Shown here piece after piece: positions 36,901 through 44,049 of a stretch of 64,000 bases of DNA. Position 1 is the first letter of the stretch. Every line of letters starts with the position of its first letter. Position numbers and translations under genes: made by a program. Below the pieces are notes generated by a model. It saw only the letters and a program-made list of their open reading frames with translations, did no database searches and was not told the origin of the DNA. Origin of the DNA: Pseudomonas urmiensis (GTDB lineage: Bacteria > Pseudomonadota > Gammaproteobacteria > Pseudomonadales > Pseudomonadaceae); assembly GCF_014268815.2 (NCBI RefSeq), contig NZ_JABWRE020000001.1:191001-255000 (forward strand), given 5' to 3'.

Positions 36901-39900
36901 GCTCCCTGGGCACGGGCGATCTGAGCGTCACCGGCGATTCGACCCTCAGCAACAGCGCGACCATGGTCTTGGGCAACGACATAACTCTGGGCAATGGCGC
37001 CGAGCTGACCCTGGAGACTGGCAGTGCGTTGACCCTCAGCGGCGATATCGCCGGCACCGGCAACCTGGTCAAGACCGGGGTTGACGATGTCACCCTGGTC
37101 GGTACCAAGACCTTTACCGGTGACCTGGACATCCAGGCCGGATCGGTGACTACCCTGGGCAGTGGCGTGCTGGCCAATGTCGACAATCTCAACATCGGCG
37201 CGACCGGCCAACTGAACCTCAATGGCGATGCCAGCCTCGGCAGCCTGACCGGCTCGGGCGTGGCCGACATCGGTATCGGCAGTACCCTGAGCCTGGGCAG
37301 CAACAACACCAGCAGCACCTTCGCCGGCGCCCTGAGTGGCGCGGGCAACCTGGACAAACTCGGTACTGGCACCCTGACCCTGACCGGTACCAGCAACCTG
37401 GGCGGCAGCACTCAGGTCAGCGCAGGTACCTTGCAAGTCGATGGCAGCCTCAACAGTTCAGCGCTCACCGTCGCCAATGGGGCCAGCCTGAGCGGCTCAG
37501 GCACTGTCGCAGGTCCTGTGACTATCGCCAACGGCGGCCATCTGGTCGGCCAGAGTGGCAGCACCCTGGGCCTGGGTTCACTGGTGCTCAACGGCAGCTC
37601 GATCATCGACATTGGCCTGGCTTCGCCGCTCACCGGTGGCACTGCATTGTTCGATGTCGGCGGCAACCTGACGCTCGACGGTACCCTCAATGTCAGCAAC
37701 ATCGGAGGCATGGGCAATGGTATCTACCGGATCTTCGACTACGCCGGTGGCCTCACTGACAACGGCCTGGTCTACGGCAGCTTGCCCAGTGGGGTGACCA
37801 GCGCCGATCTGACCCTGCAAACCGCCCTGGCCAACCAGGTCAACCTGCTGGTCAGTTCACCGAACCTGGTCATCCAGTTCTGGGACGGCAGCCAGAGCAT
37901 TGCCAACGGCCTGGTCGATGGTGGCAGCGGCGTGTGGAACAGCGCCGGAACCAACTGGACCGATATCAACGGCCTCGTCAACAGCGCCTGGGGTGGCACC
38001 TTCGCGGTGTTCCAGGCACCCGCTGGCGATGTCACCGTGCAAGGCAGCCAGACCGTCAACGGCATGCAATTCGTCGACAATGGCTATCGCCTGCTGGCCG
38101 GCACTGGCGGCGCACTCAACCTGATCAACGGCAGCAGCGGCGACACCTCAGTGCGGGTCGATCCTGGCGTCACCGCGACCCTCGACCTGCCACTCAATGG
38201 CAGCGGCACGCTGAACAAGCTCGACAGCGGCATCCTGGTGCTCAACGGCAACAACAGCTACAGCGGCGGCACCACCTTGAGTGGCGGCACTATTGTGGTT
38301 GGTAGCAACACAGCCCTGGGCAGTGGAGCACTGGCTGCAAACGCCGGCACCACCCTGGACAACAACAAGATCGTGACCCTGGCCAACGACATCAGCGTGG
38401 CCGGCCCGCTGAACCTCAGCGCCAGCAACAACCTTGCCCTGGATGGCGACATCAGCGGCAACGGAGGCTTGGTCAAGTTCGGCACCAGCACCCTGCGTCT
38501 GGGCGGCAACAACAGCTACCTGGGCGACACGGCGCTCAATGCCGGGCAACTGCTGCTGGGGTCCAACACTGCCCTGGGCAGTGGCGCACTGAACGCCGCA
38601 GGTGGTACGCAACTGGACAGCAGCCAGACCGTCATCCTCGGCAACAACGTCAACCTCGCCGGTGAGCTGCAGGTGCTCGGCAGCAATGACCTGACCCTCA
38701 CTGGCATCGTCGCCGGTAGCGGCAGCCTGCTCAAGTCGGGCACCGCCCGCCTGACGCTGCTCGGCGCCAACACCTACAGCGGCGGTACCGAGCTGCAGGA
38801 TGGCACCTTGGTCCTGGGCAACAACAGTGCCCTGGGTAGCGGCAGCCTCAACGTCACCGGCAGCGCCGCGTTGGATACCAATAGCCCGGTCACCATTGCC
38901 AACGCGCTGAACGTTACGGGGACAGTCGACGTGCTGGGCAGCAGCGACCTGCACCTTGCTGGGGTGCTCGGCGGCAATGGCGTGCTCAATAAAAACGGCC
39001 TAGCCGACCTGACCCTGAGCGGCAACAACACCTTCAGCGGTATTCTCAACATCCTCTCGGGCAGCCTCAGCACCCTCGGCACCACCGCCCTCGGTACCCA
39101 GAGCGAGCTCAACGTCAGCAGTGGCGCGACCCTTAACCTGGATGGCAACACCACCCTGGGCGATATCGGCGGCAACGGTGTGATCGACATCGCCGCTGGC
39201 AACAGCCTGAGCGTGACTGGCGGGGTCTTCGACGGGGCTATCAGCGGTGCCGGTACCCTCGCCAAGATCAGCGCCGGCACCCTGGCGCTCAACGGCGTCA
39301 GCAGCCTGACTGGCGTCACCAACGTCAACGGCGGCACCCTGACTGTCGATGGCAGCCTGGCCAGCGCCAACGTGGCGGTCAACAACGGCGCCACCCTGGG
39401 CGGCAGCGGTACTCTGAGCGGCGCAGTGGCCCTGGCGGATGGCGCCAGCCTGGCGGTCAACAGCGGCTCGACCTTGAGCGTCGGCGCGTTGAACATGGGG
39501 GCCAACTCGATCCTCGATGCAGGCCTCGGCGCGCCACTGGGCGGCGCGGCGCTGATCGACGTCGCTGGCAACCTGACCCTCGACGGCACCCTCGATATCA
39601 CTGACCTGGGCGGCTTCGGCTCTGGTGTCTACAGCCTCATCGACTATGGTGGAACCCTGCAGAACAACGGCCTGACCATTGGCACTACGCCGGTTCCAGC
39701 GAGCGATGTGACCGTGCAGACCAGCGTCGCCAACGAGGTCAACCTGGTGGTCGGTGGTAGCAGCAACCTGTTGTTCTGGGACGGTAGCCAGACAGTCGCC
39801 AACGGCCAGATCGACGGCGGCAGCGGAACGTGGGACAGCACCACGACTAACTGGACCGACGCCAACGCGACCGTCAATAGCACTTGGAACAACACCTTCG

Positions 39901-42900
39901 CCATCTTCCAGGGCGCAGCGGGCACCGTCACCGTCAATGGCAGCCAGTCGATCAGCGGCCTGCAGTTCGTCACCGACGGCTATGTGCTCGATGCTGGCAC
40001 CGCGGGCGAGCTGATCGCCGCCAACGGGGGCAGCGGCCAGACCAACGTGCGCGTCGACAACGGCGTCAGCGCCACCCTCAACGTCGCCATCAACGGCACC
40101 GGCAAGCTGGCCAAGCTCGACAACGGCACCCTGGTGCTCAACGCAGCCAACGGCTACAGCGGCGGTACCGCACTTAATGGCGGCACCTTGGTGGTGGGTA
40201 ACGATAGCGCCCTGGGCAGTGGCACCCTGACCGCCGCCGCAGGCACCACCCTGGACAGCAACAAGGCCGTCACCCTGGCCAACACCAGCGTGCTCAACGG
40301 TGCTCTGGCCATCGCCGGCAGCAACGCGCTGACCCTCAACGGTGCGATCAGCGGCGCCGGTGGCCTGATCAAGAATGGCGCCAGCCAGCTCACCCTGGGC
40401 GGCAGCAACAGCTACACCGGCGGCACCCAGATCAACGCCGGCAGCGTGGTCGGCAACAGCAGCAGCCTGCAAGGTGCGATCCTCAACAACGCTGCCCTGA
40501 CCTTCGAGCAGAACGCCAATGGCAGCTACACCGGCAACCTCACCGGCAGCGGTACGCTGACCAAGAACGGCACTGGCGAACTGCTGCTGACCGGCACCAA
40601 CGGCCTGACCGGCAACACCCAGGTCAATAGCGGCAGCCTCTTGGTCAACGGTCGCCTCGACAGCGCCAACGTGGTGGTTGCAGGCGGCGCCAACCTGGGT
40701 GGCAGCGGTACCCTGGCGGGCGCGGTGCAGGTACAAGACGGCGCCTCGCTCAGCGCTGGCGCTGGCAGCACCGCGCTGTCGGTCGGCAGCCTCGCGCTGT
40801 CGTCGGGTAGCGCCTTGAACCTTGACCTTGGCGCACCAACGGCGTCCACCACCGCGGTCAAGGTCGCGGGCAACCTGACCCTCGACGGCACCCTCAACAT
40901 CACCGATGCCGGTGGCTTTGGGACCGGCGTCTATCAACTGTTCAGCTATGGCGGCACGCTGACCAACAACGGCCTGGTATTCGGCGCCATCCCCGGCAGC
41001 GTGGCCCTGGCTGACCTGACCCTGCAGACCGCGATCGCCAACCAGATCAACCTGGTGGTGGGCGGCGACGATGGCTCGCTGTTGTTCTGGAACGGCAGCA
41101 AGACCAGCGCCGATGGCACCATCACCGGTGGCAGCGGCACCTGGGGTAGCGGCACTAACTGGACCAACGCCGCCGGGACCAGCAGCGACACCTGGGCCGA
41201 TCAGTTCGCCGTGTTCGGTGGCCAGGCGGGCACTGTCACGGTGGTCGGCAACCAAGGCTTCACTGGCCTGCAGTTCCTCACTGACGGCTACCAAGTGGTG
41301 CCTGGCACAGGTGGCAGCCTGACCCCGGTCAACGGCGCCGATGGCAGCCTGGCCGCAGTGCGGGTCAACGCTGGCGCCACCACCCTGATCAGCGCTGCAC
41401 TGACCGGTAGCGGCGGCATCGAGAAGCTCGATTCCGGCACCCTGGTGCTGGCGGGCGCCAACACCTACAGCGGTGGCACCACAGTCAGCGGCGGTACCCT
41501 GGTGGGTAACACCAGCAGCTTGCAAGGCAACATCCTCAACAACGCCAGCCTGGTCTTCCAGCAGGCGGCCAACGGCACCTACGCAGGCGCTCTCAGCGGC
41601 ACCGGCACCACCACCAAGACTGGCGCTGGCACCTTGTTGCTGACGGGCGACAACCCGTTCAGCGGCGCCTTCAACGTCAACCAGGGCGTGCTGCAGGTCG
41701 GCAACGCCGCCAACCCCAATGCCAGCCTCGATGCGCAAGTTACCGTGGGCAGCGGCGCCGGCCTGACCGGTAACGGCACCCTCGCCAGCCTGACCAACCA
41801 CGGTACCGTGCTGCCGGGCAGCGATGGCAACCTGAGCGTCACTGGTGATTTCACCAACGCCGCCGACGGCACCTTGGTAGTGGCCCTCGACCAGCCAACC
41901 GTGAGTGCCTTGAACGTCGGCGGTACCGCCAACCTGGGGGGTAGCTTGCAAGTCACCAGCCTGGCCGACGGTAACGGTCAGTACACGGTGGTCACTGCTG
42001 ACGACGGCGTGGAGGGCACCTTCGCCACCACCAACCTGAGCAACAGCGCGTTCATCGACAGCGATATCGATTATGGCGACAACGACGTCACCATTACTGT
42101 CAGCCGCAACGACAACGATTTCGCCGACGTCGCAGCTACCCGCAACCAGCACGCGGTGGCCAGTGCTCTGGACACCACGGCGGCACCAACGGCGCTGCAG
42201 AACACCCTCCTGACCATGGATCAGCAACAGGCCCGCGCAGCCTTCGACAGCCTCTCCGGCGAGATCCACGCCAGTACCGCCACGGTGCTGATCGAGGATT
42301 CGCGTTACCTCCGCGAGGCCGTCAACGACCGCATGCGCCAGGCCGACTGCACTGCGCAGAACGACCCACGGCGCACCCTGGCGCCGACCGCCAACCAGCA
42401 AATGAGCAGCGAGGGTTGCCAAGGTCAGGCCGTGGGTTGGATGCGCGCCCTCGGTGGCTGGGGTGATTACGATGGCAATAGCAACCACGCCAGTGTCGAC
42501 CGCGAGCTGTCGGGCTTCATTCTCGGCGTTGACCGCGCGCTGGATGACCAGTGGAAAGTCGGTGTCGCCGCCGGCTATACCCGCACCAGCATCGACGCCA
42601 GCCGGCGCAACTCGGATGCTTCGGTCGACAGCTACCACCTGGCAACCTACCTCAACTACCAGCTCGACGCCTTCGCCGCGCGACTGGGTGCCGGTTACAG
42701 CTGGCATGACATCGACACCAAGCGTGATGTCCAGGTGGGCGCCTACGACGACCGTCTGAAGTCCAGTTACAAGGCGCGCAGTGCCCAGGTGTTTGGTGAA
42801 GTGGGCTACGCCTTCGATGTCGGCGGTGTCGCCCTGGAGCCATTCGCAGGCCTGGCATACGTCAATTACGACAGCGACACCGGGCGCGAGAAAGGTGGGG

Positions 42901-43250
42901 TAGGGCGGCTTGAAGCCAGTGTCGACCAGGACGTGACCTTCTCCACCGTTGGCGTGCGTGCGGGTAAACGCATCACCCTCGACAACGGCAGTGAGGTCAC
43001 CCCACGGCTGTCGGTCGGCTGGCGGCACGCCTTCGGCGACACCAAGCCGGATGCCGACATGAACTTCGTTCAGGGCGGCGCGGGCTTTAGCGTCGAAGGG
43101 GTGCCGATTGCCCGCGATGCTGCGGTGGTCGAGGCCGGGGTCGACTTGTCCGTGGGTGAGAGCGGCAAGCTTGGCTTGGGTTACTCCGGGCAGCTCTCCA
43201 GCGAGAACCGCGACCATGGTGTGGTGCTGAGTTTCAGCATGGGCTTCTGA
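27966..43250 (+). CDS. Giant autotransporter adhesin with passenger-associated repeats
   Basis: A 5094-residue protein, one of the largest expected in any pseudomonad. The GTG start has GAAGGAG seven bases upstream. Residues 1-38 form a signal peptide ending ALA. Residues 39-404 are a beta-rich head with Cys40 and Cys49. From 405 to about 4570 the passenger is built of 86-residue autotransporter beta-strand repeats (pattern LxKxGxxxLTLxGxNTYSGGTxLxAGTLxLG) in blocks of 16, 10, 3 and 1 full units, each block followed by a 350-380-residue module with FWDG and TNWTD motifs. After a linker, Cys4795 and Cys4818 precede a C-terminal beta-barrel (about 4820-5094) that ends SFSMGF with terminal Phe, as in type Va secretion. 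There is no cleavage-type protease domain. The likely role is cell-surface adhesion or aggregation; that is inference from the family. Neighbours are unrelated and both flanks carry REP pairs. Confidence 0.93.
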   Translation: MDRRVAKRSPARISQLSLAISLAVGGMAFGLSSEQALAACSAAGSIITCNGAANPLAPSYTNGGSGLTVNVNAGATLGTLLGIGGTSLSLAGNNNTLNNSGTIDPTLLGLLSIQSSAVQIGNTGTSSTLTINNNASGVIKGTGALLGASLLNLTGMALDARNGPTGTTTITNAGSIGSTPLASLTILSEDTPVIAVTGGSTVNFTNTGTILGRAAFEASATGNTFTNAGTLTGSLSMGANSSNRFNAITGSSVGAGLGVSLALLVTSNPNLAFAAAGKIDGGAGGTNTLALQNAIGGGSGTGGSGTINASNYINFNRLIVDSGTWSLVGQVLNGTTQTTLNGGILSFDNAAALGSGGITSNGGTLQGSIAGLTLANAVTLNAGGLTVSGSNDLGLSGVLSGAGALTKSGSGLLTLAGSNTYNGGTVLSAGGLNLTSAAGLGSGSLTVNGAASLQGSVPLVLSNAVQLNAALSLPSSNALTLGGILSGTGSLVKSGSGSLTLNGVNTYSGGTTLSSGTLTLGNASALGSGALTLGGNASLDTSTALTLGNAIGLAGNTLTLPGSNALTLGGVISGSGALVKNGASGLTLNGANTYSGGTTINGGALTVGSNTALGTGALTLGASTSLGASTAVSLANAVNLGVNTLSLVGTNATTLSGVISGTGALVKSGAADLTLNGANTFSGGLTLNTGKLTVGNNNALGGGALTLGGNASLDANTGVSLANAVNLGANTLSLLGTSATTLGGVISGTGALVKSGAADLTLNGANTFSGGTTLNTGKLIVGNNTALGTGALALGGNASLDANATVNLGNAINLGANALSVLGSSATTLSGVISGTGALIKNGSDNLTLAGANTFSGGLTLNAGTLTLNSAAALGTGALTVGGAATLANNAAMTLNNAVNLGANLAVNGTNDLTLAGNLSGTGGLVKNGSASLTLSGNNSQTGATALNAGTLIVGSASALGSGALNAAANTTLDSTVANLSVSNALNLTGTLNLTGSNNLTLAGVIAGAGGLSKNGSTTLTLNGVNTYAGGTTLNGGQLTVGNSAALGTGALTLGANANLDASSAVSLANAINLGANTLNLLGTSATTLGGVISGTGALVKNGAGDLSLNGNNTFSGGLTLNAGKLIVGNDNALGGGALTLGGNASLDASTAVSLANAINLGANTLNLLGTSATTLGGVISGTGALLKSGAAGLTLNGNNTFSGGLTLNAGTLTVGNNNALGMGALTLGGNASLDANTAVNLGNAVNLGANTLSVLGSNATTLGGVISGSGALVKNGAANLTLSGANTFTGGLTLNAGTLTLGNAAALGTGALTVGGASTLASTGALVLSNAVALGDDLTVAGTSNLTLNGTLSGTGGLIKNGAASLTLTGNNSYSGDTTLNAGSLIVGSASALGSGALNAAANTTLDSSVAGLTLANALNLAGNLNLTGSNDLTLAGVIAGVGGLTKNGATTLTLTGANTYTGATNLVAGRIVVGSDSALGTGVLNAAGGTRLDASTAVNLGNAVNLSGALTIDGGADLGLAGLVSGNGSLIKNGAASLTLGGPNTYTGGTVLNAGELVLGTGTSLGSGKLTVGGAASLDSSADISVGNAITLNDALTLVGSNDLILTGVIDGSGQLIKNGTGSLTLDGLNTYAGGTLLNAGELVLGNASAIGTGDLTVGAAASLDNSAAINLGNDINLNADLTLVGSDELTLGGIVSGAGQLIKNGNTTLTLDGNNTYSGGTTLNAGGVVIGNNNALGTGTLTVAGAASLDNSSVANLANDIDLNANLSVAGSNDLTLSGDISGNGGLIKTGLADLTLSGDNSFSGAVDLLGGSLTTIGGAALGNASSVNVGAGASLNLGASTSVGGLTGDGAVNIGAGSDLSVGGNNLDSVFNGALAGNGDLIKEGSGSLELAGVNVIGGNTTVTGGTLDVSGSLSTGSVQVNTGAALGGGGSVSGPVTIGNGGHLIANSGATLNTGALTLNSGSILDFGLASPSTGNTALVNVNGNLTLDGTLNVSDIGGFGLGVYRLFDYSGALIDNVLNIGTVPGSVQPGDLTLQTSIGSQVNLLVGAAGDVLFWDGAQNIPNGTIDGGTGTWNGTNTNWTDANGVINQSWANTFAVFQGSAGTVNVVGTRDITGMQFVTDGYQLSGTGSLNLTNASNGATTIRVDPNVTATVNTLLTGSGLLSKLDTGTLVLNGANTYTGGTRLGGGTLVLGSNSALGTGALTAAAGTTLDSNTALNLANAVSLLGAVSIGGSNALTLNGVVSGAGSLVKNGAANLTLNGVNTYAGGTTLNAGTLTLGNSNAMGSGALTVSGPATLTGSSALNLANAIALNANLTTQASNNITLGGVIGGSGGLIKTGAGSLTLNGNNSYQGSTALNAGTLVVGSNSALGSGALNTGSGTTLSSTAAVTLGNQINLAGSLNIAAAQDLTLNGNLAGVGGLTKAGAGTLVLNGSNIYLGNTSLTAGSLVLGSDTALGLGQLNAANGTTLDSNTAVSVGNTVNVLGNLNVAGSNDLALNGLVSGAGSLTKNGAGELTLAGANTFSGGTTLNAGTLTLGNNQALGTGSLTLGGDANLDTLGPLSVANQIALGGDLSFISSNDLTLSGVISGAGGLNKTGTGNLTLSGSNTYQGTTTLAAGSLTLGNNAALGTGNLSVTGNSSLLATGPLQLANAIGLGAATTLTVNNSQALTLDGVISGAGALNKQGAGQLVLNGNNNYSGGTTLRNGSLLLGNNNALGSGALTVDGAATLDSTQALTLANAVNLTDGFLTLAGNQALTLNGVIAGSDGLIKNGAATLTLNGNNTYSGGTALNAGTLVVGSNSALGTGSLNAAANTSLDSSAAVSLANALNLAGALTVLGSNDLTLDGVVNGPGSLVKSGASTLTLNGANNYLGGTTLNAGALVVGNNSALGLGGLTVAGASTLSSNAPVSLGNNVTLNAGLTVDGSNDLSLNGVVNGTGGLIKQGSGNLTLNGNNGYQGGTQLAAGTLTLGTSGSLGTGDLSVTGDSTLSNSATMVLGNDITLGNGAELTLETGSALTLSGDIAGTGNLVKTGVDDVTLVGTKTFTGDLDIQAGSVTTLGSGVLANVDNLNIGATGQLNLNGDASLGSLTGSGVADIGIGSTLSLGSNNTSSTFAGALSGAGNLDKLGTGTLTLTGTSNLGGSTQVSAGTLQVDGSLNSSALTVANGASLSGSGTVAGPVTIANGGHLVGQSGSTLGLGSLVLNGSSIIDIGLASPLTGGTALFDVGGNLTLDGTLNVSNIGGMGNGIYRIFDYAGGLTDNGLVYGSLPSGVTSADLTLQTALANQVNLLVSSPNLVIQFWDGSQSIANGLVDGGSGVWNSAGTNWTDINGLVNSAWGGTFAVFQAPAGDVTVQGSQTVNGMQFVDNGYRLLAGTGGALNLINGSSGDTSVRVDPGVTATLDLPLNGSGTLNKLDSGILVLNGNNSYSGGTTLSGGTIVVGSNTALGSGALAANAGTTLDNNKIVTLANDISVAGPLNLSASNNLALDGDISGNGGLVKFGTSTLRLGGNNSYLGDTALNAGQLLLGSNTALGSGALNAAGGTQLDSSQTVILGNNVNLAGELQVLGSNDLTLTGIVAGSGSLLKSGTARLTLLGANTYSGGTELQDGTLVLGNNSALGSGSLNVTGSAALDTNSPVTIANALNVTGTVDVLGSSDLHLAGVLGGNGVLNKNGLADLTLSGNNTFSGILNILSGSLSTLGTTALGTQSELNVSSGATLNLDGNTTLGDIGGNGVIDIAAGNSLSVTGGVFDGAISGAGTLAKISAGTLALNGVSSLTGVTNVNGGTLTVDGSLASANVAVNNGATLGGSGTLSGAVALADGASLAVNSGSTLSVGALNMGANSILDAGLGAPLGGAALIDVAGNLTLDGTLDITDLGGFGSGVYSLIDYGGTLQNNGLTIGTTPVPASDVTVQTSVANEVNLVVGGSSNLLFWDGSQTVANGQIDGGSGTWDSTTTNWTDANATVNSTWNNTFAIFQGAAGTVTVNGSQSISGLQFVTDGYVLDAGTAGELIAANGGSGQTNVRVDNGVSATLNVAINGTGKLAKLDNGTLVLNAANGYSGGTALNGGTLVVGNDSALGSGTLTAAAGTTLDSNKAVTLANTSVLNGALAIAGSNALTLNGAISGAGGLIKNGASQLTLGGSNSYTGGTQINAGSVVGNSSSLQGAILNNAALTFEQNANGSYTGNLTGSGTLTKNGTGELLLTGTNGLTGNTQVNSGSLLVNGRLDSANVVVAGGANLGGSGTLAGAVQVQDGASLSAGAGSTALSVGSLALSSGSALNLDLGAPTASTTAVKVAGNLTLDGTLNITDAGGFGTGVYQLFSYGGTLTNNGLVFGAIPGSVALADLTLQTAIANQINLVVGGDDGSLLFWNGSKTSADGTITGGSGTWGSGTNWTNAAGTSSDTWADQFAVFGGQAGTVTVVGNQGFTGLQFLTDGYQVVPGTGGSLTPVNGADGSLAAVRVNAGATTLISAALTGSGGIEKLDSGTLVLAGANTYSGGTTVSGGTLVGNTSSLQGNILNNASLVFQQAANGTYAGALSGTGTTTKTGAGTLLLTGDNPFSGAFNVNQGVLQVGNAANPNASLDAQVTVGSGAGLTGNGTLASLTNHGTVLPGSDGNLSVTGDFTNAADGTLVVALDQPTVSALNVGGTANLGGSLQVTSLADGNGQYTVVTADDGVEGTFATTNLSNSAFIDSDIDYGDNDVTITVSRNDNDFADVAATRNQHAVASALDTTAAPTALQNTLLTMDQQQARAAFDSLSGEIHASTATVLIEDSRYLREAVNDRMRQADCTAQNDPRRTLAPTANQQMSSEGCQGQAVGWMRALGGWGDYDGNSNHASVDRELSGFILGVDRALDDQWKVGVAAGYTRTSIDASRRNSDASVDSYHLATYLNYQLDAFAARLGAGYSWHDIDTKRDVQVGAYDDRLKSSYKARSAQVFGEVGYAFDVGGVALEPFAGLAYVNYDSDTGREKGGVGRLEASVDQDVTFSTVGVRAGKRITLDNGSEVTPRLSVGWRHAFGDTKPDADMNFVQGGAGFSVEGVPIARDAAVVEAGVDLSVGESGKLGLGYSGQLSSENRDHGVVLSFSMGF
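29178..33332 (+). repeat. Passenger repeat block 1: 16 units of about 260 bp
   Basis: Codes residues 405-1789: sixteen units of 85-87 residues, each starting L-[TVIS]-K-x-G. Units 3, 4, 5, 8, 9 and 10 are most alike (shared runs such as SLANAINLGANTLNLLGTS), which indicates recent duplication or gene conversion. Confidence 0.88.
33333..34469 (+). repeat. Linker module copy 1
   Basis: 379 codons. It contains a SLSTGSVQVNTGAALGGGGS segment, GNLTLDGTLNVSDIGGFGLG, VLFWDG, TWNGTNTNWTDANG and GMQFVTDGYQL. The same order of motifs recurs three more times in the gene. Confidence 0.8.
34470..37064 (+). repeat. Passenger repeat block 2: 10 units
   Basis: 865 codons, ten units of 85-88 residues. The first unit begins LSKLDTGTLVL; a KLD at this position follows every linker module. 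Confidence 0.88.
37065..38210 (+). repeat. Linker module copy 2
   Basis: 382 codons with GNLTLDGTLNVSNIGGMGNG, IQFWDGSQSIANG, VWNSAGTNWTDINGL and GMQFVDNGYRL in the same order as copy 1. Confidence 0.8.
38211..38984 (+). repeat. Passenger repeat block 3: 3 units
   Basis: 258 codons, exactly three units of 86 residues, starting LNKLDSGILVL, LVKFGTSTLRL and LLKSGTARLTL. Confidence 0.88.
38985..40106 (+). repeat. Linker module copy 3
   Basis: 374 codons with GNLTLDGTLDITDLGGFGSG, LLFWDGSQTVANG, TWDSTTTNWTDANA and GLQFVTDGYVL. Confidence 0.8.
40107..40364 (+). repeat. Passenger repeat block 4: 1 unit
   Basis: A single 86-codon unit beginning LAKLDNGTLVL between linker modules 3 and 4. Confidence 0.85.
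40365..41417 (+). repeat. Linker module copy 4
   Basis: 351 codons with GNLTLDGTLNITDAGGFGTG, LLFWNGSKTSADG (Asn in place of Asp), TWGSGTNWTNAAG and GLQFLTDGYQV. It is shorter and more diverged at its start than copies 1-3. Confidence 0.78.
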
Positions 43251-43272
43251 TTGTTTTGCTGCACTGGCCTCG

Positions 43273-43289
43273 GGGCCGCTCTGCGGCCC
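43273..43289 (+). terminator. Possible terminator hairpin after the adhesin gene
   Basis: GGGCCGC at 43273-43279 pairs with GCGGCCC at 43283-43289 around TCT. Only two T follow directly, so termination may be partial; the REP pair begins at once downstream. Confidence 0.45.
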
Positions 43290-43369
43290 TTCGCGGGCAA
43301 GCCCGCTCCTACAGGACTGGCTGCGCTGCTGATCCTGTAGGAGCGGGCTTGCCCCGCGATGAGGCCGGT
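43287..43369. repeat. REP pair (inverted, putida type)
   Basis: CTTCGCGGGCAAGCCCGCTC and GAGCGGGCTTGCCCCGCGAT with TCCTACAGGA-type outer arms. One arm is the three-G variant and the other the four-G variant, so the pair is mixed. Confidence 0.92.
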
Positions 43370-43454
43370 ACTGCTGCAGAAAAAACCAGGCTGCCCAGCA
43401 CACCCTCAGTAACGCTAGACTGTGTCCTTTCCAGCAATGGACAGGAGGTCCGGC

Positions 43455-44018
43455 GTGACCCAACCCCGCAGTTTCCCCAGTGACCTGTGCCTTGAAAGCC
43501 CGCGCCTGCAACTGCGCCCCATGCGCCATGCAGACGCTGCGCAGTGGCTGGCGATCATGGCCGATCCGCAGGTCATGCGTTACTGGCACCACGCACCCTG
43601 GCAAAACCTCGCCGAGGCCGAAAGCGCACTGGCCGCCGACCGCCAAGCCTACGCCAATGGCGAGCTGCTCAAACTGGGCATGTACCGCCGCGACAACGGC
43701 GAGCTGATCGGCATGGTCCAGTTGTTCAACATCGATGATATTTCCCGCCGCGGCGAGATCGGCTACTGCCTGGCCAGTAGCGTGCAAGGCCGCGGGTACA
43801 TGGACGAAGCGCTGACCTGCTTCATCGACTACCTCGCCCACACCCTGCACATGCGCCGCCTGGAAGGCGAGATCGACCCGCGTAACCAGGGCTCGGCGCG
43901 AACCCTGGAGCGCCAGGGCTTCGTCCTTGAAGGCACCTTGCGCGCACGCTGGTGCGTGGCGGGCGAGCTGTCCGACTCAGGGCTCTACGGGCTGTTGCTG
44001 GAACCGCCTGTTGCATAG
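43455..44018 (+). CDS. GNAT-family N-acetyltransferase (RimJ/RimL type)
   Basis: A 187-residue cytoplasmic acetyltransferase using acetyl-CoA; the acceptor is unknown. It has LESPRLQLRPMRHADA at the start, GMVQLFNIDDISRRGEIGYCL in the core strands, VQGRGYMDEAL as the CoA-binding loop and NQGSARTLERQGFVLEGTLR near the end, the pattern of the ribosomal-protein acetyltransferase-like group. The GTG at 43455 has AGGAGG eight bases upstream, which decides the start. Confidence 0.9.
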   Translation: MTQPRSFPSDLCLESPRLQLRPMRHADAAQWLAIMADPQVMRYWHHAPWQNLAEAESALAADRQAYANGELLKLGMYRRDNGELIGMVQLFNIDDISRRGEIGYCLASSVQGRGYMDEALTCFIDYLAHTLHMRRLEGEIDPRNQGSARTLERQGFVLEGTLRARWCVAGELSDSGLYGLLLEPPVA

Positions 44019-44049
44019 GCGAATAGCTACTTTTCGGGGGACAGTTTTC

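Noticed and set aside
29225..37436. Regularly spaced minus-strand frames of about 85 codons each
   Set aside because: They mirror the 258-bp passenger units and recur with the same period; they are shadows of the repeats.
29178..41417. Periodic repeats that might suggest a CRISPR or satellite array
   Set aside because: The repeats are in one continuous reading frame, about 258 bp long and diverged, and code beta-strand repeats.
39000..43850. A 1616-codon frame on the minus strand across the adhesin gene
   Set aside because: It is antisense to clear repeat-coding and beta-barrel sequence. Its openness follows from the GC-rich codon pattern of the repeats, and its translation has low complexity and no domain.
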